Assembly (NCBI GenBank): GCA_023395755.1
Contig: JAEWYG010000176.1
Span: forward strand, 1-6,568
DNA length: 6,568 bases
Reading direction: 5' to 3'
DNA from: Actinomycetes bacterium
GTDB lineage: Bacteria; Actinomycetota; Coriobacteriia; Coriobacteriales; Eggerthellaceae
In this document: positions 1 to 5,938 of the stretch, piece after piece
Layout: each line of letters begins with the position of its first letter
Position numbering within the stretch: the first letter of the stretch is position 1
The notes under the pieces: generated by a model
Told to the model about the DNA's origin: nothing
Seen by the model: the letters and a program-made list of their open reading frames with translations, nothing else
Databases searched by the model: none
Made by a program: the position numbers and the translations under genes

Positions 1-928
1 GCAGTACACTACCCAGTTCCGATGCTGCGATACCGGCATCGTTAAGCGCACTCACTACCGGTGCTGCCGTACGCTCCACCAATTCACGCGTCATGTCGTT
101 GAATGCAGCGCGAGAAAGCGTGGTCTCGAAGTGAAGAGGGCCACTTGCGTTTTGCGCGATAAAGGGTAGATTGATCTGGGTGGTTTCAAGTGAAGAAAGC
201 TCCATCTTCGCCCGACACGCCGCCTCTCGCACCCGCTGTAACGCTGCCCGGTCACGACTCAAGTCCACGCCGTGCTCGCGCTTGAACATATCAAGCAAGT
301 AATCGGCAACGCGCTCATCAAAGTCGTCACCACCGAGGTGGTTGTCTCCCGCGGTAGCCAAAACCTCAATAACACCGTCGCCTATTTCAATAACCGACAC
401 ATCGAACGTACCACCACCTAGGTCATACACCATAACCTTCTGCGGGGCCCCATTGTCAAGACCATAAGCTAGCGCAGCGCTCGTAGGCTCATTGATAATG
501 CGCAGCACATCGAGGCCTGCGATTTTGCCCGCATCCTTGGTAGCTTGGCGCTGCATATCGTTAAAGTAAGCTGGTACGGTAATAACCGCTCGCGTGACAT
601 CTTGGCCAAGAAAAGCCTCCGCATCTCGACGAAGCTTACGTAGAATCATAGCGGAAATTTCCTGGGGCATGAAGTTCTTGCCATCGATACCCACACGCCA
701 ATCGCTTCCCATATGTCGCTTTACCGAACCGATAGTGCGCTCAGCGTTTACCGCTGCCTGGCGGCAGGCCACATCTCCCACAAGTCGTTCGCCATCTTTC
801 GAGAACGCCACCACGCTGGGCGTAGTCCGCCCACCTTCTGCATTTGGAATAATAACGGGCTTACCACCCTCTACCGTGGCCGCACAGCTATTCGTAGTTC
901 CCAGATCTATACCGATCGTCGCCGTCAT
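1..928 (-). CDS. dnaK: Chaperone protein DnaK (Hsp70), N-terminal ATPase domain, cut by the window edge
   Basis: DnaK is the cytoplasmic Hsp70 chaperone. It binds unfolded peptides in a cycle driven by ATP hydrolysis, which J proteins stimulate and GrpE resets. The visible 309 residues are most of the nucleotide-binding domain. The phosphate-1 loop [11 protein letters not shown] lies at residues 5-15, the catalytic Lys of SVKRHMG at 70, ITVPAYFND at 116-124, [12 protein letters not shown] at 145-156, and the phosphate-2 loop [11 protein letters not shown] at 168-178. The window ends just before the expected adenosine motif, so the substrate-binding domain is not seen. Between [11 protein letters not shown] and [10 protein letters not shown] the spacing is short, as in Gram-positive DnaK; the insert of about 20 residues typical of proteobacteria is absent. 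The ATG at 926-928 has an AAAGGAT ribosome site at 935-941. The J-domain gene lies 111 bp upstream on the same strand. Whether this is the housekeeping DnaK or a second copy cannot be told, because no grpE is visible. Confidence 0.95.
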   Translation of the reverse strand, partial: MTATIGIDLGTTNSCAATVEGGKPVIIPNAEGGRTTPSVVAFSKDGERLVGDVACRQAAVNAERTIGSVKRHMGSDWRVGIDGKNFMPQEISAMILRKLRRDAEAFLGQDVTRAVITVPAYFNDMQRQATKDAGKIAGLDVLRIINEPTSAALAYGLDNGAPQKVMVYDLGGGTFDVSVIEIGDGVIEVLATAGDNHLGGDDFDERVADYLLDMFKREHGVDLSRDRAALQRVREAACRAKMELSSLETTQINLPFIAQNASGPLHFETTLSRAAFNDMTRELVERTAAPVVSALNDAGIAASELGSVL

Positions 929-1039
929 ATAGTGATCCTTTCACGTAATTGGCTATCTTAATTCCAATGCATGTTGTGCACTTTGCTTCTCAAATTCACC
1001 ACGCTAAGACGCTCCTCCAATAAGAAAAACCAACAGAAC
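929..1039 (-). promoter_or_regulatory. J-protein/dnaK intergenic region
   Basis: These 111 bases separate the J-protein stop codon from the dnaK start. They hold the dnaK ribosome site (935-941), a second strong ribosome-site-like sequence (1012-1018) and a short possible leader frame. I saw no CIRCE (TTAGCACTC-N9-GAGTGCTAA) or HAIR (CTTGAGT-N7-ACTCAAG) element. There is no GC-rich hairpin followed by a T run, so no intrinsic terminator separates the two genes. A TAAGAT sequence resembles a -10 box but lacks a good -35 partner. Read-through from the upstream cluster is therefore plausible, and a separate dnaK promoter is not demonstrated. Confidence 0.4.
958..1002 (-). CDS. Possible 14-residue leader peptide upstream of dnaK
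   Basis: In the gap between the J-protein gene and dnaK the minus strand carries GGAGGAG (complement of 1012-1018), the strongest Shine-Dalgarno match near dnaK. Nine bases later come two consecutive GTG codons and then a 14-codon frame ending in TAA at 958-960. The peptide would read VVNLRSKVHNMHWN, with Met in first position. The frame stops 29 bases before the dnaK ATG. It could be a regulatory leader peptide, a decayed start, or chance. There is no homology evidence, so this rests only on the ribosome site and spacing. Confidence 0.22.
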   Translation of the reverse strand: MVNLRSKVHNMHWN

Positions 1040-1903
1040 CTAAAAACCTAGAGGAACAAACATGCGACAAATCATCTGCGCAACGCACAGTCCACAACAG
1101 ATAGTACCCGGATCCATAAAGCTTACGGAGAATCCGCGCTCTTGGCTTTCTTGCTGATAAGCCGTGCCCGCTTGCTGGAACTTCCGCTGTGCTCTTTGAT
1201 AGTCGGGATTTCCTGGCTCCATCTGTACGGCGCGCCGAATCTGCTCGAGCGCCATAAGGGTATTGCCCGCCCCTTCGTTGGCGAGTGCACTCAAGTAATA
1301 CCAGCGTGCGTTGCGGCCGCCGCTCGTTACCGTATTGAGCGTATCCACAGCCTGCTGGCTACGATTCGCGTTGATGTCTTCTATAGCACTGCGTATCTGG
1401 GCGCTGTCACCAGCCGCTGCTTCGGGGTGAATGGGCGCCGAGGAGGCACCGCCAAACCCTCCGAACCCAAATAGGTCGTCGAAGCCGAAACCACCCGTCC
1501 ACCCACCAGCGCCATCATTGCCGTAGGGGCTACCCTGCCCCCCGCCATAGCCATAGGGATTGCCCTGGCCACCGCCGTATCCCGAGCCACCCTGCGAGCC
1601 GCGCGCATCGCCCGTGTACCCAGCACCGCCCGCACCCGCAGAGCCAAAGCCACCATAGCTCGAGCCAGCGCCCGATCCGGCAGCACTTGCTGCACTCGCG
1701 CGTCGATCACGCGCCGTATATTTATCCGGATTTACCAGGCGATCGTAAGCCTCATTGATCGCATTCATACGCTCGGCGGCCGCCGGATCATTCGGATTTA
1801 AATCGGGATGGTTCTCACGAGCTTTCTTGCGATAAGCCTTCTTCACGTCGTCAAGCGACGCGTCCCTGCTTACTCCCAACACGTCGTAGGGATTATCAAC
1901 CAT
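1040..1903 (-). CDS. J-domain (DnaJ-like) protein with Gly-rich linker, TPR-like region and Cys-rich tail
   Basis: J proteins recruit Hsp70 partners and stimulate their ATPase. Residues 4-60 form a J domain: NPYDVLGV at 4-11, a basic helix II (KKAYRKKAREN), the HPD triad at 32-34, and NAINEAYDRL in helix III. Residues 74-155 are rich in Gly, Ser, Tyr and Phe and include two adjacent copies of a YGGGQGNPYG-like unit. Residues 167-250 look helical and TPR-like (WYYLSALANEGAGN, then ALEQIRRAVQMEPGNPDYQRA). The last 25 residues are hydrophobic with Cys at 269, 270, 273 and 279. The zinc-finger and CTD regions of true DnaJ are missing, so this is a class C (type III) J protein, not dnaJ itself. 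I chose the ATG at 1901-1903 (287 residues) because AGAGG lies 9 bases upstream and the J domain starts at once. The frame is open further upstream, but that stretch lies inside the preceding gene. dnaK, its likely partner, follows. Confidence 0.9.
   Translation of the reverse strand: MVDNPYDVLGVSRDASLDDVKKAYRKKARENHPDLNPNDPAAAERMNAINEAYDRLVNPDKYTARDRRASAASAAGSGAGSSYGGFGSAGAGGAGYTGDARGSQGGSGYGGGQGNPYGYGGGQGSPYGNDGAGGWTGGFGFDDLFGFGGFGGASSAPIHPEAAAGDSAQIRSAIEDINANRSQQAVDTLNTVTSGGRNARWYYLSALANEGAGNTLMALEQIRRAVQMEPGNPDYQRAQRKFQQAGTAYQQESQERGFSVSFMDPGTICCGLCVAQMICRMFVPLGF
1521..1580 (-). repeat. Two imperfect 30-bp tandem repeats inside the J-protein linker
   Basis: Positions 1521-1550 and 1551-1580 are imperfect copies of one 30-bp unit, encoding YGGGQGNPYG followed by YGGGQGSPYG. 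The copies differ mainly at third codon positions, which suggests an old in-frame duplication kept by selection on the protein. Such Gly-rich linkers join J domains to C-terminal regions in other J proteins, and their length often varies. Confidence 0.7.
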
Positions 1904-2771
1904 GGAGTGCATCCTCTTTCCCTGCAAGCGCAGCATCGCTTTCAAGCAATCGCGCGTCCTTCTCTTCCTTTTTATATTGCACGTTATACTTCTGCCATAC
2001 ACCGGCATACAGTACGCTGCGCATGAGATGAAGATCTTGTTCGAGCGGCAGCTTTTCAAATGCTTCGCATGCCTCACCTATCATCACCGACAGCGCAACT
2101 TCTGCATCGCGCGGCTCAATCCCCATGCTCACCAGCGGATTGTAGCTGTTACTTTTACGATCTTGATCGAAATCGCACACCGCATCCATCAGGTAGATAA
2201 AGCGACCCAAGTGCGCTCCCAAGCGTCGCAATTCGTCGGCCCATCTATCCTGCTCATACACAAACAGTTCGCCCATAAGCGCCCCGAAATGATTAACTGC
2301 GGCGTCGGGCGGTGCCCCAGCTGTCTTTTCCAGCTCACCAATAACGGTCAATTCGCGCTCAATCGCCGCACACTGCCGCGGCAATCTCTCACGAATAGCT
2401 CGATAAGGCTTTTCCAAAGCCGCTGCCCCCGCACGCGAAGGCACGCTACGATCGTCAGCCCAGTTATCAAGACATTTGTGGTAAGCCAGCGCAACGGTAA
2501 GATCGGCGGCATAGCCCGTATATGAGTTTATAGAAAAGGTATGAGGCTTGAGTGGATGTGCTGCGCAGCGCTCTTCGCCACGTTGTTCCAGTGGCTCATA
2601 CAGCGATTGGTAAAGCAGAATAAGAAACGCCATATCATAGGCGAGTACAGCACGACTCGACTGCCCACATTGCTCGCCGATAGTGCGGCAGAGCCCGCAG
2701 TACACCTCACGATAACGCGCCTTTTCTTCCACGCTCAAATCTTCTATGTTGGCAACGATATATCCGAACAT
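1896..2771 (-). CDS. DUF5685-type protein of unknown function
   Basis: This 291-residue protein appears to belong to the DUF5685 family, common in Clostridia and Coriobacteriia; I recognise it from conserved motifs and cannot confirm it by search. The motifs are MFGYI at the N-terminus, the Cys-containing YCGLCRTIG at 24-32, YDMAFLILL at 45-53, a Cys/His pair in ERCAAHPLK near 67-75, YHKCLDNWADD at 97-107, and GRFIYLMDAVCDFDQD at 189-204 followed by NPLV at 211-214. It has no signal peptide or clear membrane span and looks mostly helical and cytoplasmic. The two Asp-rich helices recall isoprenoid-synthase-like folds, but that is speculation. The ATG at 2769-2771 lies 2 bp after the MarR stop with only a weak ribosome site, pointing to translational coupling. 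Its end overlaps the J-protein start by 8 bp. The tight link to a J protein suggests a role in protein quality control or in metal or cofactor assembly; the biochemical function is unknown. Confidence 0.85.
   Translation of the reverse strand: MFGYIVANIEDLSVEEKARYREVYCGLCRTIGEQCGQSSRAVLAYDMAFLILLYQSLYEPLEQRGEERCAAHPLKPHTFSINSYTGYAADLTVALAYHKCLDNWADDRSVPSRAGAAALEKPYRAIRERLPRQCAAIERELTVIGELEKTAGAPPDAAVNHFGALMGELFVYEQDRWADELRRLGAHLGRFIYLMDAVCDFDQDRKSNSYNPLVSMGIEPRDAEVALSVMIGEACEAFEKLPLEQDLHLMRSVLYAGVWQKYNVQYKKEEKDARLLESDAALAGKEDALHG
1913..1917 (-). promoter_or_regulatory. Ribosome binding site deciding the J-protein start
   Basis: AGAGG on the minus strand lies 9 bases from the ATG at 1901-1903. 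It abuts the alternative ATG at 1910-1912, which is too close for normal initiation. It sits within the last codons of the DUF5685 gene, whose stop overlaps the J-protein start, so translational coupling is likely. Confidence 0.6.
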
Positions 2772-2773
2772 AA

Positions 2774-3274
2774 TTAACGTCCAAACTTCTCAACCAGTTC
2801 GCGCATTGCGCGGAATCCTCCAACAATCGCATCGAACGTCTCGTGAGGCTCAGCTTCAAACATGTCCCCATAAAGCCGCTCGATATCATCGTCAATGCGT
2901 CGCAATAGAACACGACCCGCATCGGTAACCTCCAGTTCGAACGAGCGTCTGTCGACATCGCTACGATGTCGCTCCAGCAGGCCCTGATCCTCAAGCTTGC
3001 GGCACACCATAGCGAAGTTTGTATGCAAAATTCCGGCCCGCTCACTCAAGCTGCTTGCGGTTTGCCCCGGTTGTTGAACCAGTTCTAACAACACGTGCAT
3101 CTGCTGAACCGTGACACCATGGTCTTTACACACAGGGCCAATAGCATCGTGTATAACTTTCTGAAAAGACCGCGCAGTACGAAACAACTCACGACGAAAG
3201 TCGAGCGGGCCAAAGCCCACCACCTGTTCCTCGACGAGAACAGCACGACCCTTTCTTGTCGTTGTCTTTTCCAC
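2774..3274 (-). CDS. MarR-family transcriptional regulator
   Basis: MarR proteins are dimeric winged-helix regulators that usually repress their own operon and release DNA on binding a ligand or on Cys oxidation. In this 166-residue protein helix 1 is near 26-46 (FRRELFRTARSFQKVIHDAI). The winged helix spans about 55-125: VTVQQMHVLLELVQQPG, the recognition region LSERAGILHTNFAMVCRKLEDQGLL at 77-100, and the wing RSDVDRRSFELEVTDAG at 104-120 with the family's typical D-x-R-R. C-terminal helices complete the dimer domain. Cys residues are at 49 and 91. The start is taken as GTG at 3272-3274, but it lacks a good ribosome site. A GTG at 3221-3223 (residue 18) or the next codon follows GAGGAA and would remove a poorly conserved Lys/Thr-rich leader, so the shorter form is a real alternative. 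It lies 10 bp after the zinc-ribbon gene and 2 bp before the DUF5685 gene, so it is embedded in the operon it may control. Confidence 0.92.
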   Translation of the reverse strand: MEKTTTRKGRAVLVEEQVVGFGPLDFRRELFRTARSFQKVIHDAIGPVCKDHGVTVQQMHVLLELVQQPGQTASSLSERAGILHTNFAMVCRKLEDQGLLERHRSDVDRRSFELEVTDAGRVLLRRIDDDIERLYGDMFEAEPHETFDAIVGGFRAMRELVEKFGR

Positions 3275-3284
3275 CGGGTTACCG

Positions 3285-3701
3285 TTACGACTTCCGCTCG
3301 GACTGCGCGCGGCAGTTAGGGCAGGTTACCCGTATTTTTCCCTTGCCTTTCGGCACCGAGAGCACCTTGCCACAACCCTTGCACTTGAAGTAGGTCGTGG
3401 TATTGCGATTCTTAAAACGCTTGGAAGCCAAGGAGAATGCTGCTTTCGGCTTGGCAATAATGCGCTGATAGGCTGCCTCCTCTTTGCCACGCGCAGTCTC
3501 ATTTTTCGAGCAGGAACGCACGAGCGACAGCGCCATGCAAGCAAGCGCTGGCCACGAAAGCACATCGAGACCAGGAATCACCGATGCGATAATAAGAATG
3601 AAGCCTACCCCTATAAGGAAGTTCGACAGCCCATCAACACCATGCCGCCCCTGCATCCAGCCAGCCATCTTCCACTGTAATCGTTCGAAAAAACCCTTCA
3701 T
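3285..3701 (-). CDS. Small membrane protein with C-terminal zinc ribbon
   Basis: This 138-residue protein has an amphipathic, basic N-terminus (MKGFFERLQWKMAGWMQGRH). Two adjacent hydrophobic segments follow, at about 26-43 (NFLIGVGFILIIASVIPG) and 46-62 (DVLSWPALACMALSLV). Next come a charged, Lys-rich stretch and a zinc ribbon with Cys pairs at 107/110 (FKCKGCG) and 127/130 (TCPNC). The likely topology is a two-span hairpin with the ribbon in the cytoplasm, where it could bind nucleic acid or a protein partner. Similar small proteins with a YFKCKGCGK...VPKGKGKI...CPNC pattern occur in Clostridia and Coriobacteriia without assigned function. I prefer the ATG at 3699-3701, which has AAGGGTG 9 bases upstream; a GTG at 3711-3713 would add four residues. 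It is the first gene of the cluster, placed after the aspS terminator. Confidence 0.85.
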   Translation of the reverse strand: MKGFFERLQWKMAGWMQGRHGVDGLSNFLIGVGFILIIASVIPGLDVLSWPALACMALSLVRSCSKNETARGKEEAAYQRIIAKPKAAFSLASKRFKNRNTTTYFKCKGCGKVLSVPKGKGKIRVTCPNCRAQSERKS

Positions 3702-3713
3702 TCCTAGCTTCAC

Positions 3714-3857
3714 CCTTACTGTTTTGTTCGATTTAGTCTTAAACTATACGTATACGGTAACGGTAATGCCGACCTGTCGCAATCACGTCACAAGGCCCAC
3801 GCGCAACGCCCACAGGCTGCACACACTGCTACCGAAAAAAATAGGAGCCTATAAACA
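3714..3857 (-). other. Control region between aspS terminator and the four-gene cluster
   Basis: No gene is seen in these 144 bases. The part nearest the zinc-ribbon gene is AT-rich and holds the candidate -10 box and palindromes. The distal half is GC-rich, and I saw no convincing structure in it. Confidence 0.5.
3743..3767 (-). promoter_or_regulatory. Candidate promoter/operator of the zinc-ribbon-MarR-DUF5685-J cluster
   Basis: On the minus strand TATAGT (complement of 3743-3748) matches five of six bases of the -10 consensus. It overlaps the 10-bp palindrome TATACGTATA (3745-3754), which in turn overlaps CGTATACG (3749-3756). The repeated unit TTACCG-TTACCG (complement of 3755-3766) occupies the spacer. 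No good -35 hexamer is present at 16-18 bp. A palindrome over the -10 box is a typical site for a MarR-type repressor, so self-control by the MarR protein of this cluster is an inference worth testing. Confidence 0.4.
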
Positions 3858-3894
3858 AAAACTCCCTGTCCACACAAGGCGAACAGGGAGTTTT
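3858..3894 (-). terminator. Intrinsic terminator of aspS
   Basis: A perfect 12-bp inverted repeat, AAAACTCCCTGT (3858-3869) and ACAGGGAGTTTT (3883-3894), encloses a 13-base loop. On the minus strand it begins 18 bases after the aspS stop codon and runs into TTTTTGTTTAT, a classic U-tract. The T run on the plus side is short and interrupted, so it acts mainly for aspS. Confidence 0.92.
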
Positions 3895-3912
3895 GTGCTT
3901 GATAGCTTAGCG

Positions 3913-5691
3913 CTAGAGCGTGCGCAAGCTTACTTCTTTGAGTTGACGACCCGATACCGCACTGGGAGCACCGGTCATAGGATCGCTTGCACTGGAGGTC
4001 TTCGGGAAGGCGATAACATCACGGATGGATGCTTTGCCGCCCAGCAGCATAACCAAACGATCTAAGCCCAGCGCAATGCCACCATGTGGCGGTGCGCCCA
4101 GCTCAAGCGCATGAATGAGGTGACCGAACTTTTCCTCTATTTCATCATCGGTCAGACCACATACGCGCAGAACACGGCGTTGTTCGTCAGCGTTGTGAAT
4201 ACGGATGGTACCGCCGCCAATCTCGAAACCATCCATAACGAGGTCGTAGGAATAGCTGCCACATGCCAGTGGGTCGCTTTCAATCTTGTCTACATCCTCA
4301 TCGAGCACGTGCGTGAACGGGTGATGCTCGGCGGCATATTTATTTTCATCCTCATCGTACTTAAACATGGGAAAATTCACTACCCAAAGCAACTCATGCC
4401 CTTCGCGCGGCACGTTTAGCGCCTCGGCCATATGCAAACGCAGAGCAGAAAGCACCGCATTAGCCACGTCAACCTTGTCGGCAGCAAACAACAGCAAGTC
4501 GCCCGGCTCCACGTTCATAGCCGCCTTGAGCGCCGCGAACTCTTCTTCGCTAAAGAACTTAATGATGGGGCTCTTCTCATTGCCGTCCGTAGTGAATGCA
4601 ATCCAAGCCATACCCTTGGCACCATTAGCAGAAGCGATATCGGCAAGCTTCTCTACTTCACCGCGACTCCAGTCGCCAGCACCCTTAGCATTGATAGCCT
4701 TCACCACACCGCCGGACTGAGCTACACTTGAGAACACCTTGAATCCGGTATCTTTTACGATATCAGTGATGTCTTGAAGCTCCATACCGAAGCGTGTATC
4801 GGGACGATCGTTGCCGAAGCGCTCCATAGCCTCGGAATACTGCATACGCTGTAGCGGGAAAGCGTGGTCAACGCCAACAGCTTTCAGGGTCTCAGCCATG
4901 ACATCTTCCATGAGGTTCATTACATCTTCGCCTTGTACAAAGCCCATTTCGATGTCTACCTGAGTAAACTCAGGCTGACGATCGGCGCGTAAATCCTCAT
5001 CGCGAAAGCAGCGTGCAATCTGGTAGTAGCGCTCAATGCCACCCACCATGAGCATCTGCTTAAACTGCTGAGGGCTTTGCGGCAACGCGTAAAAACGACC
5101 CGGGTTCGGACGACTCGGCACGATATAATCACGCGCACCCTCGGGCGTAGAGTTCGCCAAGATGGGTGTTTCCACCTCGAGGAAGCCGCGCTCATTCAAT
5201 GCCGTACGCATAGACTGGGCAACCTTGTGGCGCAGGTGTAGCGCCTCAAACATCTCGGGGCGGCGAATATCTAAATAGCGCCACTTCATACGGGTGGTCT
5301 CGTCAGTCTCGATTCCATCTTCAATGGAAAACGGCGGTGTCACAGAGGTATTAAGCACCTCAACAGACGTAGCCAACACTTCGATATCACCCGTGGCCAT
5401 GTTCGGATTTACCGCCTCTGCACCGCGATCGCGCACTTTACCCGCAATCTTAAGTACATACTCACGACCAAGATGCTCGGTCTTGGCGAAATCGTCAACA
5501 CTCACGCAATCGGGGTCAACAACCACCTGCGTATAGCCCGCGCGGTCGCGCAGGTCGATAAAGATCAGTCCTCCGTGGTCGCGATTGTGCCACGCCCATC
5601 CCGTCAGCACGACCTCGCGACCTACATCGCTTTTGCGCAGTTCGCCACAAGTGGCGGTGTGCATGCAATATTCATTCATGAAGTCCGTCAT
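3913..5691 (-). CDS. aspS: Aspartate--tRNA ligase (AspRS)
   Basis: This class II aminoacyl-tRNA synthetase charges tRNA with aspartate, using ATP, in the cytoplasm. At 592 residues it has the normal bacterial length. Domains in order are: OB-fold anticodon binding (about 15-120, with GWAWHNRDHGGLIFIDLRDR at 31-50); the start of the catalytic core (about 130-285) with GFLEVETPIL of motif 1 at 169-178, TPEGARDY at 182-189, LPQSPQQFKQ at 203-212 and motif 2 FRDEDLRADRQPEFTQVDIE at 229-248; the bacterial GAD insert (about 290-420); and motif 3 GGIALGLDRLVMLL at 537-550. The usual tail with IRDVIAFPK and MTGAPS follows. His39 in the RDHGG loop matches the residue seen in non-discriminating enzymes, which also charge tRNA-Asn for GatCAB. 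However, the second discriminating position, in GAEAVNPN, carries Glu rather than Gly, so this is tentative. The ATG at 5689-5691 has GAGGAG 10 bases upstream (5702-5707); ATGs at codons 5 and 10 are weaker choices. No hisS is adjacent. A strong terminator follows. Confidence 0.98.
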   Translation of the reverse strand: MTDFMNEYCMHTATCGELRKSDVGREVVLTGWAWHNRDHGGLIFIDLRDRAGYTQVVVDPDCVSVDDFAKTEHLGREYVLKIAGKVRDRGAEAVNPNMATGDIEVLATSVEVLNTSVTPPFSIEDGIETDETTRMKWRYLDIRRPEMFEALHLRHKVAQSMRTALNERGFLEVETPILANSTPEGARDYIVPSRPNPGRFYALPQSPQQFKQMLMVGGIERYYQIARCFRDEDLRADRQPEFTQVDIEMGFVQGEDVMNLMEDVMAETLKAVGVDHAFPLQRMQYSEAMERFGNDRPDTRFGMELQDITDIVKDTGFKVFSSVAQSGGVVKAINAKGAGDWSRGEVEKLADIASANGAKGMAWIAFTTDGNEKSPIIKFFSEEEFAALKAAMNVEPGDLLLFAADKVDVANAVLSALRLHMAEALNVPREGHELLWVVNFPMFKYDEDENKYAAEHHPFTHVLDEDVDKIESDPLACGSYSYDLVMDGFEIGGGTIRIHNADEQRRVLRVCGLTDDEIEEKFGHLIHALELGAPPHGGIALGLDRLVMLLGGKASIRDVIAFPKTSSASDPMTGAPSAVSGRQLKEVSLRTL

Positions 5692-5762
5692 GATGTCCTA
5701 GCTCCTCGTAATGCTCTTTGCTTCCGTCGCACTCAGACGGCGACTATTGCTCAAACTTGATC

Positions 5763-5768
5763 ATTGTA
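5763..5768 (-). promoter_or_regulatory. Possible -10 box of aspS
   Basis: TACAAT on the minus strand matches five of six bases of the -10 consensus, about 72 bases before the aspS ATG. No good -35 hexamer is seen at 16-19 bp; that space is filled by the inner part of an inverted repeat. Assignment is tentative. Confidence 0.35.
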
Positions 5769-5769
5769 C

Positions 5770-5814
5770 TGCATGAAGGGCCTACGATTCGAAATTGGGT
5801 GCTTCCTTCATGCA
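5770..5814. repeat. 10-bp inverted repeat upstream of aspS
   Basis: TGCATGAAGG (5770-5779) and CCTTCATGCA (5805-5814) are perfect inverted copies separated by 25 bases. The left arm lies directly beside the candidate -10 box, so the repeat covers the -35 region. It could be a regulator site with two half-sites or, if transcription starts further upstream, a hairpin in the leader RNA. I saw no T-box features. Confidence 0.6.
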
Positions 5815-5938
5815 AAATGCGCCCTCATCGCTTTCGGAGGCTTCGCATCAAGCCCACTAAAACGCAACCCCCTGCACGCAGCCGACCCCCTCACGATCGC
5901 ACAGAGCTGCCATTTTTTATCAAGCGTAAATAGCGTAG

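Noticed and set aside
1381..1710. Ala/Arg-rich minus-strand frame
   Set aside because: It is an out-of-frame shadow of the Gly-rich linker of the J protein.
1902..2525. 207-codon plus-strand frame antisense to the DUF5685 gene
   Set aside because: It lies wholly opposite a gene with clear family motifs, and its product is low-quality sequence with no recognisable domain.
3484..4065. 193-codon plus-strand frame
   Set aside because: It runs antisense through the zinc-ribbon gene, the control region, the terminator and the 3' end of aspS, so it cannot be a normal gene.
5740..5765. CTCAAACTTGATC near aspS as a possible HAIR-like heat-shock site
   Set aside because: Half-site sequence and spacing do not match CTTGAGT-N7-ACTCAAG.
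5781..5800. GATTCGAAAT resembling a tRNA T-loop
   Set aside because: The flanking bases do not form a T-stem, and no acceptor or anticodon stem can be found around it.
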